Shown here in pieces: positions 17,545 to 25,492 of a DNA stretch of 64,000 nucleotides. Position numbers and translations under genes: made by a program. The stretch spans positions 45,939-109,938 of the forward strand of contig JBLIMK010000001.1 of NCBI GenBank assembly GCA_047638715.1, in the 5' to 3' direction. This stretch comes from SHLQ01 sp047638715. Lineage in GTDB: Bacteria; Actinomycetota; Acidimicrobiia; Acidimicrobiales; SHLQ01. The notes below the pieces were generated by a model that did not search any database, had not been told where the DNA came from, and worked only from the letters and a program-made list of their open reading frames with translations. Position 1 is the stretch's first letter. Each line of letters begins with the position of its first letter.

Positions 17545-18141
17545 ATGGCAGTCAGAATGAGGCGCACGCTCACCCACGTTCAGAAGACATTCGAGGAGGG
17601 TGGTAAGACGGTCGCAGAGCCCACAACGTTGGTGGCGGCATTGGCGATTATCGAGAACCCTTGGTTCGGGCAGGGCTTTGTCGAGGACCTTCGCCCGGAG
17701 ATCCGAGCTGTTGGTCCCGAGGTCGGAGCATTGCTAACCGAGATGATCCTCGACGTCACCGGCGACGCACTCGAAGGATATGGCAAAGCCTCCGTTGTCG
17801 GAATGGGTGGTGAGATCGAACACGCGCAAGCCTTGACACACACGCTCTGGTTCGGGAATCAATACCGCGATGCGGTGAATGCAAAGAGTTATCTCGCGTT
17901 CACGAACACCAGGGGAGCCGCTGGCTGCCCACTCATGATTCCGCTCATGGACAAGGACGACGGTGGCCGGCGATCGCATTATCAGACGATCCATCTGAAC
18001 GTGCCCGACGCCCCCGCTGAAGACGAAGTGATCGTTGCGCTTGGGGCATCGATTGGCGGGCACCCGCACCACCGAATCGGGAATCGCTACGTCGACCTCG
18101 AAGAGATGGGACGTGACGTCGACAATCCTGCTGGTGTGTAG
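17545..18141 (+). CDS. DUF1185 (amino acid synthesis family) protein
   Basis: 198 residues from the ATG at 17545, preceded by AAAGGA. The sequence matches the PF06684 pattern, with ENPWFGQGFVEDLRP, GYGKASVVGMGGEIEHAQA, FGNQYRDAV and the C-terminal GASIGGHPHHRIGNRYVD. The family's biochemical role is not known; members often lie with amino acid or pyrimidine catabolism genes. It follows the MocR gene by 76 bases and probably belongs to the same regulon. Confidence 0.85.
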   Translation: MAVRMRRTLTHVQKTFEEGGKTVAEPTTLVAALAIIENPWFGQGFVEDLRPEIRAVGPEVGALLTEMILDVTGDALEGYGKASVVGMGGEIEHAQALTHTLWFGNQYRDAVNAKSYLAFTNTRGAAGCPLMIPLMDKDDGGRRSHYQTIHLNVPDAPAEDEVIVALGASIGGHPHHRIGNRYVDLEEMGRDVDNPAGV

Positions 18142-18146
18142 ACCAG

Positions 18147-18512
18147 TTATTCCACCGGTGTGTCTTGGCTGAACGTGTTGAGCCACTGATCGTCGAAACG
18201 TTGCCACAGCGAACTGATGTACATCTGCTTCTCGGCGGTGTCTCCAGCAGAAACGAAGGTCGCGAGGTAGGCCAACATGATGGCGTCCTCTGTGACGTCG
18301 AAGGTCCGGGCCTCGTCGATGCTGTAGCTCGCCATCGTCGGTCCATCGGCGAGCTGCTCGGCGTGTTCGTCCCGATCGGCGAAACCCGATGGGTAAACCC
18401 CGAGGAAGTCGGTGGTGAGCCGGGAGCGATCGGCGGCTCGATCGCCCGCAACGAGCGCATCCCACACCCCGGTCTCGAGACCGACGAAAAACTCGACGTC
18501 GCGCAACGTCAC
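18147..18512 (-). CDS. DUF4440/SnoaL-like (NTF2 fold) protein
   Basis: 121 residues. The pattern DFLGVYPSGFADRDEHAEQL followed by SLWQRFDDQWLNTFSQDTP is typical of the small NTF2-like DUF4440 proteins, which bind or act on small molecules. The ATG overlaps the stop of fbiC by 4 bases, so it is translated from the fbiC message. Whether it works with F420 is unknown. Confidence 0.75.
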   Translation of the reverse strand: MTLRDVEFFVGLETGVWDALVAGDRAADRSRLTTDFLGVYPSGFADRDEHAEQLADGPTMASYSIDEARTFDVTEDAIMLAYLATFVSAGDTAEKQMYISSLWQRFDDQWLNTFSQDTPVE

Positions 18513-20881
18513 ACGGTGACTAGTTCGGTTGCGCCGTCATCGAGTCCATCGATGAGGTCATAGCGCGTATTCCGCTGTCGGAGAACCCGTCCGAGGGGCG
18601 CAATTGCTTCGGCGAAGTCGTCGCGGGTGAGGGCGGTGCCATGAGATGCGCCAGCGGCTCGACTGATGTTCTCGTCGATCAGCGTTCCGCCGAGATCGTT
18701 CACGCCAGCGTGCAAGAGCTGCGTGGCGCCCTCGACGCCGATCTTGGGCCACGAGGCTTGGATGTTGTGGATCCAGCCGTGGTACGCAATACGAGCAACG
18801 GCATGCATGAGCAGCGTCTCGCGATATGTCGGTCCTCGACGCGATCGGCGCCGCAAATAGATTGGCGAGGCCATGTGCACGAATGGGAGCGTGACGAACT
18901 CGGTGAAGCCGCCGGTCTCCTTTTGTAGGTCGCGTGTCCGCACAATGTGCTTCGCCCAATGGGTTGGATTCTCGACAGCACCAAACATGATGGTGACGTT
19001 CGAACTCAGCCCGACGCGGTGAGCGAGCCGGTGCGCTTCGAGCCACTCTTCGGTGTTGACTTTGTCCGGGCAGAGGATGGCGCGAACCTCGTCGTCGAGG
19101 ATTTCCGCCGCCGTGCCAGGCAAGGACTTCAACCCTGCATCACGCAATCGGGTGAGGTAACTCTCGAGCGGCTCGTTCAGACGTTTCGCTCCTTCGGTGA
19201 CCTCGAGCGCTGTGAAACCGTGAATGTGAATATCGGGCGCGGCCTGATGCACGGCATGGATCACGTCGATGTAGTAATCGCCATCAAAGTCGGGATGGAT
19301 GCCGCCTTGGAGGCAGACCTCGGTTGCACCCATTTCGGCTGCTTCAACGACTCGTTCCGCCATGTCGTCGAGCGTCAATAGGTAGGGAGCGCCCCGCAGA
19401 TTCAGCGAGAGCGGGCCCTTCGAGAAACCACAGAACTGGCACTTGAAGGTGCACACATTGGTGTAGTTGATGTTGCGATTGGCCACATAGCTGACCACGT
19501 CGCCGTTCACAGAAGCGCGAAGTTCATCTGCGAGATTCGCGACGGCCGCGACCTCTGCACCGCGAGCACTGAACAGGTCGGCGATCTGGGGAACATCGAG
19601 CTCCTCACCCGCACGAGCAGCTGCGAGAATTTCCGCGATCTTGCCCCTCGCCGAACCAACGGATGGCAGGAGGGTCATCGGCATGGTGTCGGCCCCCGAA
19701 TACCAGGCTGTCGACCGCTCGCCGATGAGCAACACTTCAGCTCCATCGGTGACTTTCGCGTTCTCCATTGTCTTCTCGGGAAACACAGCGCCCGGGTCGT
19801 CTCGGCCCATGCCCTCTGCGTCGGCACGATCCATGATGGGAAAGTGAAGCGCGGTATCGAACCAACGTTCCCGATCTTGCACGAATTCGGGGTGGGCGGT
19901 GAGGCGCGGAGCGAGCACGAATCCGGCGCCGGTTAGGGCCTCAGCAATATCGTCGATCTGCGGCCACGGACGTTCTGGATTGACATGATCGATGGTCACG
20001 GGTGAAATCCCTCCGAGGTCATCGATTCCCGCAGCGACCAAAGAGGCCACGTCTTCGGTGAGGTTCGGTGGAGCTTGAACGTGCACATCGGCCGGGAGAA
20101 TTAGTCGAGCGAGCGAGATCGCGTCGAGATGCACATCGGTCGGACACGTTGGATCGCGATGCATCCGAGTGCCGTTCTTCGGGAGGAAGTTCTGCACGAT
20201 CACCTCCTGCACGTGACCATGCGCTCGGTGACTGTCGGCGATCGCCTCTAGCGCCGCGATTCGATCGTCGCGGTCTTCGCCGATGCCCACGAGGATCCCC
20301 GTTGTGAACGGGATGGCGAGTTTGCCGGCAGCATCGAGGGTTTCGAGACGCCGAGCTGGCACCTTGTCGGGTGAGCCGGTATGGCATTCGAGGTCATCGC
20401 GCAGGCTTTCGATCATCATGCCTTGCGACGGCGAGACCTCTCGGAGCATGGCGAGCTCATCTGCGTAGAGAGCGCCAGCGTTTGCGTGGGGGAGTAGCCC
20501 GGTTTCTGTCAGGACCAGTTCCGCAGCGGCCCGCAGATATTCGATCGTGCTGGCGAACCCGTTTTCATCAAGCCACTCACGCGCCGCTGGGTAGCGGAGC
20601 TCAGGGCGCTCGCCCAGGGTGAAGAGGGCTTCGTGGCAGCCAACCCGGGCGCCCTTCTTGGCGATCTTTAGGACCTCCGAGAGCGGCATATATGGCGCCT
20701 CGACGCGCGCCGGAGGTTCGGCGAATGTGCAGTATCCGCAGCGGTCTTGGCAGAGCTTCGTCAGCGGTATGAAAACCTTCGGTGAGTAGGTGATGCGCGT
20801 GCCCGTCTGGGCGTCGCGGATATCCCTCGCACGAGCCGCGAGTTCCTCGCCGATGGGGTAGAGGGCAGGGTTTGTTGTCAT
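18509..20881 (-). CDS. fbiC: FO synthase FbiC (fused CofG-CofH)
   Basis: 790 residues from the ATG at 20881. Two radical SAM halves are visible: a CofG-like one with CQDRCGYCTF near residue 40 and a CofH-like one with CTFKCQFCGFSKGP, both CxxxCxxC Fe4S4 sites. The enzyme joins a tyrosine-derived fragment to a ribityl-pyrimidine to make the F420 chromophore FO. The fused form is typical of actinobacteria. It lies between an HxlR regulator (4-base overlap) and a DUF4440 gene (4-base overlap). An F420-type PPOX oxidoreductase is encoded at 58172. Confidence 0.95.
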   Translation of the reverse strand: MTTNPALYPIGEELAARARDIRDAQTGTRITYSPKVFIPLTKLCQDRCGYCTFAEPPARVEAPYMPLSEVLKIAKKGARVGCHEALFTLGERPELRYPAAREWLDENGFASTIEYLRAAAELVLTETGLLPHANAGALYADELAMLREVSPSQGMMIESLRDDLECHTGSPDKVPARRLETLDAAGKLAIPFTTGILVGIGEDRDDRIAALEAIADSHRAHGHVQEVIVQNFLPKNGTRMHRDPTCPTDVHLDAISLARLILPADVHVQAPPNLTEDVASLVAAGIDDLGGISPVTIDHVNPERPWPQIDDIAEALTGAGFVLAPRLTAHPEFVQDRERWFDTALHFPIMDRADAEGMGRDDPGAVFPEKTMENAKVTDGAEVLLIGERSTAWYSGADTMPMTLLPSVGSARGKIAEILAAARAGEELDVPQIADLFSARGAEVAAVANLADELRASVNGDVVSYVANRNINYTNVCTFKCQFCGFSKGPLSLNLRGAPYLLTLDDMAERVVEAAEMGATEVCLQGGIHPDFDGDYYIDVIHAVHQAAPDIHIHGFTALEVTEGAKRLNEPLESYLTRLRDAGLKSLPGTAAEILDDEVRAILCPDKVNTEEWLEAHRLAHRVGLSSNVTIMFGAVENPTHWAKHIVRTRDLQKETGGFTEFVTLPFVHMASPIYLRRRSRRGPTYRETLLMHAVARIAYHGWIHNIQASWPKIGVEGATQLLHAGVNDLGGTLIDENISRAAGASHGTALTRDDFAEAIAPLGRVLRQRNTRYDLIDGLDDGATELVTV

Positions 20882-21345
20882 GCGGACTCCAATTGAGAAT
20901 CTGTATTGCTTCGATTGCGGCGAATGGCCGTGGCGTCCACGACCTCGCCACATTTGGTGCAGTGGGTGATGTTTTCGATCGGCGCGCCACAATCGCCGTG
21001 GAGGAGGGTTACCGGTGCCTCACCATCGTTTCGGTGCCGATCACCCCATTGCATCAGCGAGATGAGCACGGCGGAGAGGTCTCGGCCTGCGTTGGTAAGC
21101 CGATATTCGAATCGCACGGGCCGGTCCTGATATTCGACCTTTTCGAGCACGCCCTGGTCGACGAGGCGGCCTAGCCGGGTCGCGAGCAGGTTCGATGCGA
21201 TTCCGAGTTCATTGAGTAGGTCGCTAAAGCGGTACGTGCCGCGGAAGACGCCCCGTAGCACGAGGAGCGACCAGCGGTCGCCGATGACATCGAGCGCGGC
21301 TGAGATTGAGTCGCCATCGTCTTGAATCGGCATTGCGGATCCCAC
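20878..21345 (-). CDS. HxlR-family regulator with C-terminal zinc ribbon
   Basis: 155 residues from the GTG at 21345 (an ATG at 21333 is an alternative). The winged helix is clear: ALDVIGDRWSLLVLRGVFRG, then FSDLLNELGIASNLLATRLGRL and a wing EYRLTNAGRDL. The C-terminal part adds a Cys cluster, HGDCGAPIENITHCTKCGE, likely a zinc site not found in short HxlR proteins. It overlaps fbiC by ATGA and diverges from an alpha/beta hydrolase across a strong inverted repeat at 21365-21389, probably its operator. Confidence 0.85.
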   Translation of the reverse strand: MGSAMPIQDDGDSISAALDVIGDRWSLLVLRGVFRGTYRFSDLLNELGIASNLLATRLGRLVDQGVLEKVEYQDRPVRFEYRLTNAGRDLSAVLISLMQWGDRHRNDGEAPVTLLHGDCGAPIENITHCTKCGEVVDATAIRRNRSNTDSQLESA

Positions 21346-21353
21346 TGGCCTGC

Positions 21354-21359
21354 ATGTTA
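21354..21359 (-). promoter_or_regulatory. Leaderless -10 element for the HxlR-fbiC operon
   Basis: Minus-strand TAACAT ends 8 bases before the GTG at 21345. Confidence 0.4.
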
Positions 21360-21364
21360 TGCGG

Positions 21365-21389
21365 AGTCGGTTGCAAACTGCAACTGACT
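21365..21389. promoter_or_regulatory. Inverted repeat, probable HxlR operator
   Basis: AGTCGGTTGCA, three bases, then TGCAACTGACT: 11-base arms with one mismatch, centred between the divergent HxlR and hydrolase genes. It lies just upstream of the HxlR -10 element. Confidence 0.6.
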
Positions 21390-21467
21390 AGATGGATTCA
21401 GCAAACCTACAGATTCGTTAGATCATGCATTATGTAGGATTAACCAAACCATCCCAAAGGACCCGAT

Positions 21468-22682
21468 ATGGCCATTCGTTCTCTCCGTACTTCCCGCGAT
21501 GATCAGCAGTGGATGCTCGATCTGGCGCTGAATATGCGCGGGCGAGTGCAGAACTTCGAACGCGATGAATGGGAGACACCCAAGCGGGCCCACAACTACC
21601 GGATGCTGCCAAAGATGTGGCGCGAGAGCGCCGAGCATCATGAGGCGTTGGCCACAACCGCACATCAAGCCGGGCACCACGCGACGGCCTTCGAACACTA
21701 CGACAGGGCGATCGAGGCATATCGCATGGGCCAGCACCCGATTTTCTTCGATGAGAACCCGGTCAAGATTGCTATGAACAACAAGCTGGTCGAGATGGTC
21801 GACCAACGAAGCCTTGTCGCGCCGTACCCAATCGAGCGCGTCGAGGTCCCGTTCGATGGGTCGACGATCTCGTGCCTGCTCCACCTCCTCCCGGACCGCA
21901 GGAAGGCGCCTTGTGTCATCTACGTCCCAGGGATGGACCAGACCAAAGAGGTCTTTCCGAAGGGCGTGAACAATCTGGCCATCGCTCGTGGCATGCACAT
22001 GATTTCGATGGACGGACCTGGTCAGGGCTCGTCGAATCTCAAGAAGATTCGAGCCGTCGGCGACAACTATGAACGTGCGGGAGCCGCGGTCATGGACTAT
22101 CTCGAAACCCGCGAAGAGGTTGATTCGGACAAGATTGGGGTCTACGGCGTCTCGATGGGGAGTTATTGGTCACTTCGGTTGGCCAGCTACGACCACCGTC
22201 CTGCGGCGCTCGTGAGCGCGGTTGCCTGCTTCAATCCAAACAACACCATTTTCACGCAATCATCTCCGCGTTTCAAGCAGGTGTTCATGTACATGGCGGG
22301 AATGGAAGATGAGGATGAGTTCGACGAAATGGCCAAGGACATGACCGTGAAGGGTTATGCCGACAAGATCGAATGCCCGACTCTGCTGGTCGCGGGCGAG
22401 TTCGATCCACTCTGCCCGCTCGAAGACGCAATCGAGGTTTATGGCGACTTGACGTGTCGCAAAGAGATGTGGGTAATGGAGAATCAGTTCCATCCCTTGT
22501 GGCACATCGACAACCTCGGCGGGCTCGACTGTCACCACTATGTCCTCGACTGGTTTCGATCGGCTCTCCTCGAAGACACGACCAACGACGATCGAATCGC
22601 CTATGCGACCGTCGGAGGTGACGGCCCCTTCGGCGATTGCGAATGGGAACCAACCGTCGGACCAGGAGAGGCGTACTTCTAA
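21468..22682 (+). CDS. Alpha/beta hydrolase (FrsA/DUF1100-like)
   Basis: 404 residues. After a helical N-terminal region of about 120 residues comes an alpha/beta hydrolase core with IYVPGMDQTKE, MDGPGQG (oxyanion region), the nucleophile elbow YGVSMGSYWS, VAGEFDPLCP (acid) and NQFHPLWH (likely catalytic His). The layout resembles the C-C bond or ester hydrolases related to FrsA and 2,6-dihydroxypseudooxynicotine hydrolase. The substrate is unknown. It diverges from the HxlR-fbiC operon across an inverted-repeat operator. TAGGAT (21435-21440) may be its -10, with AAAGGA as ribosome site. Confidence 0.85.
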   Translation: MAIRSLRTSRDDQQWMLDLALNMRGRVQNFERDEWETPKRAHNYRMLPKMWRESAEHHEALATTAHQAGHHATAFEHYDRAIEAYRMGQHPIFFDENPVKIAMNNKLVEMVDQRSLVAPYPIERVEVPFDGSTISCLLHLLPDRRKAPCVIYVPGMDQTKEVFPKGVNNLAIARGMHMISMDGPGQGSSNLKKIRAVGDNYERAGAAVMDYLETREEVDSDKIGVYGVSMGSYWSLRLASYDHRPAALVSAVACFNPNNTIFTQSSPRFKQVFMYMAGMEDEDEFDEMAKDMTVKGYADKIECPTLLVAGEFDPLCPLEDAIEVYGDLTCRKEMWVMENQFHPLWHIDNLGGLDCHHYVLDWFRSALLEDTTNDDRIAYATVGGDGPFGDCEWEPTVGPGEAYF

Positions 22683-22702
22683 GCGCCACCCAGGCCCAAG
22701 TC

Positions 22703-22737
22703 GTGTAAGCCGGGGTCTGACCCTTCTTCATACAACT
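22703..22737. repeat. REP-like palindromic element, copy 1
   Basis: Core GGGTCTGACCC at 22713-22723, with TGTAA nearby on the left and TTCTT on the right. Its forward sequence closely matches the reverse complement of the element at 23543-23576, so the two copies are in inverted orientation around the ABC ATPase gene. Confidence 0.6.
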
Positions 22738-22749
22738 TGCATTGCGTTG

Positions 22750-23505
22750 CTAAGAATCGTGGACGTCGAGCGCGTCCCAAACACGGCTAACAGCGGATCG
22801 GAACGCTGGCTCGGTCATGGTGTCGAGGGTCCTGGGGCGCCGGATCCCTACGTCGATCGTCTCCACGATCGACGTCGGGGTCGAGCGTGACAAAACCGTG
22901 ATGTGATCCGACAACAGCACCGCCTCTTCGATGTCGTGCGTGACCAAAATGTATGTCCGCGCGTCGAGTTGCCAATGGGTTTCGAATTCGCGCCACATGT
23001 GTCGCTTGCTCATAGCGTCCAAGTGCACGAACGGTTCGTCGAGGAGCGTGACATCTGCGTCGTACGCCATGGCTCTTCCGATCGATGCCTTCGTCTGTTG
23101 TCCCCGCGACAACGTCCCGGGTCGGCGGCGTGACAGTCCTCCTAGGCCCACACGGTCGAGGTTGAACGAACGGATCTTCTCGTACAGCGGTGCTCTGGAC
23201 TTGTCGAACTCCACACCGAACCCAACGTTTCGCCCGACGTCCCACCAGGGAAGGAGGGCCGGGTTCTGAAAAACGAGTGCCGTCCGCTGTGCCGCTCTAG
23301 GCGTGCCGACGAGGTCGATCGTGCCGCCTACGGGTTTCTCGAGACCGCTGATCAGTCGGAGGAGCGTCGACTTTCCGCAGCCGCTTGCGCCGACGATCGA
23401 ATGCATCGATTGCGATTTAACCGTGAGGTCGAAATCGCGAAAAACCCAATCGGCGCCGCTCGAAGAGGCGAACCCAAAGTTGAGCCCCTGAACTTCTACA
23501 TCCAT
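22750..23505 (-). CDS. Orphan ABC transporter ATPase (SsuB/TauB-like)
   Basis: 251 residues. Walker A GASGCGKST, a Q-loop ALVFQNPALLPWWDVGRN, the signature LSRGQQTKASIGRA (LSRGQ instead of LSGGQ), Walker B VTLLDEPF and the H-loop LVTHDIEEAV are all present. The sequence is closest in style to nitrate/sulfonate/taurine importer ATPases. No permease or binding-protein gene lies nearby, so its partner must be encoded elsewhere or lost. It has a leaderless promoter (minus TACGGT, 23512-23517) and is bracketed by two inverted REP-like elements. Confidence 0.88.
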   Translation of the reverse strand: MDVEVQGLNFGFASSSGADWVFRDFDLTVKSQSMHSIVGASGCGKSTLLRLISGLEKPVGGTIDLVGTPRAAQRTALVFQNPALLPWWDVGRNVGFGVEFDKSRAPLYEKIRSFNLDRVGLGGLSRRRPGTLSRGQQTKASIGRAMAYDADVTLLDEPFVHLDAMSKRHMWREFETHWQLDARTYILVTHDIEEAVLLSDHITVLSRSTPTSIVETIDVGIRRPRTLDTMTEPAFRSAVSRVWDALDVHDS

Positions 23506-23511
23506 TGCGGC

Positions 23512-23517
23512 ACCGTA
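23512..23517 (-). promoter_or_regulatory. Leaderless -10 element for the ABC ATPase gene
   Basis: Minus-strand TACGGT ends 6 bases before the ATG at 23505. Confidence 0.45.
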
Positions 23518-23542
23518 CCTCTCATCCTCCAGCGAACGAAAG

Positions 23543-23576
23543 GTGTGTAAGAAAGGGTCTGACCCCCGGGTTACAT
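23543..23576. repeat. REP-like palindromic element, copy 2
   Basis: TGTAA (23546-23550), core GGGTCTGACCC (23555-23565) and TTACA (23571-23575) form a nested inverted repeat of 30 bases. It is the inverted partner of the copy at 22703-22737. Confidence 0.65.
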
Positions 23577-23584
23577 AGGTTGGG

Positions 23585-24259
23585 CTAGTCGTCGGTGATG
23601 TCGGTTTCGCCGTCGTCGAGATAGTCGATGTTCGGCAAGGGCTCGGAGGCGGTGCTCACGACGCCGAGGAGGTTCGCAGCGATCCGTTTGACGTAGCGGT
23701 AGTAAATGGCTCGCGGCACAGCGTGCCTACCGGGTTTGTCGCTATGGGTGAGATCGTTGATCTTGGTTTGCTGGCCTGTCGTGAGCGCCAGCACCCGGTC
23801 GGCGAAGTCCGCGACTCGTTCGGCATCGGGCTCTGCAAGAAGTTCGGCAGCTTCAGAGAACATCGCCGACACGGTCGTCCGTTCGGCCATGAGCTCCTCG
23901 GCATCTTCGCCGTCGCCCATGTTCACACCTTCTTCGGCCAGATCGAGAATGTTCTTTGCCTGGTCGCCAATTCGTTCGATCTTCTTGATGAGGAGGGTGT
24001 AACCCATGACCATCCCGATGTCAGCGGCGCCTTGGACGCTGACGTGTACCACCAGATCTGAGCGGATGTCTTGCTCGGCCTGGTTGATCAGGTGATCGGT
24101 ATGGCGAACATCTTCGGCCACCGACTCGATACTCGCGCCTCCCAAAAGCGCCAAGGATGCGAGGTCGAAGGAGTGCCTGGCGTCATTGAGCATGCCGACC
24201 GCACGCGTCGCAATGTGTTCCATGCTGTGATCAGACTTCTTGAAAAACGCAAAGACCAT
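23585..24259 (-). CDS. PhoU-like protein
   Basis: 224 residues from the ATG at 24259, which follows AAGGAGG; a TTG one codon earlier is also possible. It has two helical PhoU-type repeats (LIKKIERIGDQAKNILDLAEEG is the clearest, with conserved Arg/Asp). It sits 10 bases downstream of a Na/Pi cotransporter gene and probably regulates it, as PhoU-like domains do when fused to or paired with NptA-type transporters. It is not part of a pst operon here. Confidence 0.85.
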   Translation of the reverse strand: MVFAFFKKSDHSMEHIATRAVGMLNDARHSFDLASLALLGGASIESVAEDVRHTDHLINQAEQDIRSDLVVHVSVQGAADIGMVMGYTLLIKKIERIGDQAKNILDLAEEGVNMGDGEDAEELMAERTTVSAMFSEAAELLAEPDAERVADFADRVLALTTGQQTKINDLTHSDKPGRHAVPRAIYYRYVKRIAANLLGVVSTASEPLPNIDYLDDGETDITDD

Positions 24260-24269
24260 CAAGGCCTCC

Positions 24270-25412
24270 TTACCGGAGAACGGTCACTCCAACGAGTGGA
24301 AGGACAATGAAAGTTCCTACCACGTACAACACGGCAATCGTCCGACGCTCCACCGCAATATCGGCCAATTTTTCAGCCGCACGAATTGGAACGTCACGAA
24401 AGATTGGGATGACATAAAGGAAGAAAATGCCGAGAATGTTGAAGGTCGTGTGCGCCAAACCAACCGTCAGAGCCTCGGGGCTCGACGCGGCTAGGGCGGC
24501 CAACAGGGCGGTGATCGTCGTTCCCACGTTCGCTCCAAGCGTGACGGGGTAGGCGTTGCGAAGCGTGATGACTCCAGCAGCCGAGAGCGGGATCAAAATC
24601 GACGTGGTGATGCTGCTCGACTGCACCGAAATCGTGATGACCATGCCGAGAAGCAAGGCGACAGCGCCGCCTCCCTTGCCGAGGATGGCGTTGAGCGACC
24701 GTTCCACACGGTCAGCGACCAACAACCGCATGTTCTTCGTGATGAAGGTGAGTGCGCTCAAGATGATGATGAGACCCAGGAGCACCATGAGCGTGCCTTG
24801 CCAATTGCCTTCGAGCCCAAGGCCACCGAGCGCGTCCTTGATCCATCCCACAGGCCCCTTCACCCACGCCTTGACCGGGCTCTTCCACTCCGTGCCGGCC
24901 GACCCGACGAGCCGCTCGGAGATCGCCTCGGCAATGTTCGTGATCACGTTCGTGAAGATCTCGAGAGGCAGCAAGATCGCCACCGCCAGCAGGTTGAAGA
25001 AATCGTGCACGGTCGCTGCGGCCAGGGCGCGGCGAAATTCGTTGCTCTGTCTGACGTGCCCGAGCGAGACGAGGGTGTTGGTGACGGTGGTTCCGATGTT
25101 GGCGCCCATGACCATTGGAACCGCATACCGGACCTCGAGCGCGCTGGATGCAACAAGGCCGACAATGACCGAGGTGCTGGCCGAAGATGACTGGACCAAC
25201 ACAGTGCCCAAGATGCCGATACACAGTCCCGCAATCGGGTTCGTGACCGCGGAAAACAAACTCTCCTGCGTCTCAGCGCCCATGACCTTGATGCCACCCT
25301 CGAGCGACGACACGCCGACGAGGAAGATATAAATCAGGAAGACGACGATCGCAGCGCGAGTCGGCGTACGAATGCGGCTTTCGGGAGGGGGAAGGACGCC
25401 CGTAGGAGACAC
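24270..25412 (-). CDS. Na+/phosphate cotransporter (NptA family)
   Basis: 380 residues from the GTG at 25412, chosen because minus-strand TAATCT (25420-25425) ends 7 bases upstream; an in-frame ATG at 25442 would add 10 residues. Two inverted repeats carry the family motif: VLVQSSSASTSVIVG with GANIGTTVTNTL, and SVQSSSITTSILIPL with GANVGTTITALL. Between eight and ten hydrophobic helices are visible. It imports phosphate with sodium, which fits a marine organism. It is co-transcribed with the PhoU-like gene. Confidence 0.9.
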   Translation of the reverse strand: MSPTGVLPPPESRIRTPTRAAIVVFLIYIFLVGVSSLEGGIKVMGAETQESLFSAVTNPIAGLCIGILGTVLVQSSSASTSVIVGLVASSALEVRYAVPMVMGANIGTTVTNTLVSLGHVRQSNEFRRALAAATVHDFFNLLAVAILLPLEIFTNVITNIAEAISERLVGSAGTEWKSPVKAWVKGPVGWIKDALGGLGLEGNWQGTLMVLLGLIIILSALTFITKNMRLLVADRVERSLNAILGKGGGAVALLLGMVITISVQSSSITTSILIPLSAAGVITLRNAYPVTLGANVGTTITALLAALAASSPEALTVGLAHTTFNILGIFFLYVIPIFRDVPIRAAEKLADIAVERRTIAVLYVVGTFIVLPLVGVTVLR

Positions 25413-25419
25413 GGCCGGG

Positions 25420-25425
25420 AGATTA
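25420..25425 (-). promoter_or_regulatory. Leaderless -10 element for the Na/Pi cotransporter
   Basis: Minus-strand TAATCT ends 7 bases before the GTG at 25412. Confidence 0.45.
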
Positions 25426-25492
25426 CAACGGCCTTTGAGCATCGTGCAATTCGGTCACGACGCGTCAAAACCGGCGGTCAGCTTCGAGGGTT

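Noticed and set aside
22703..23576. CRISPR repeats
   Set aside because: Only two copies, inverted, 840 bases apart, with a gene between them.
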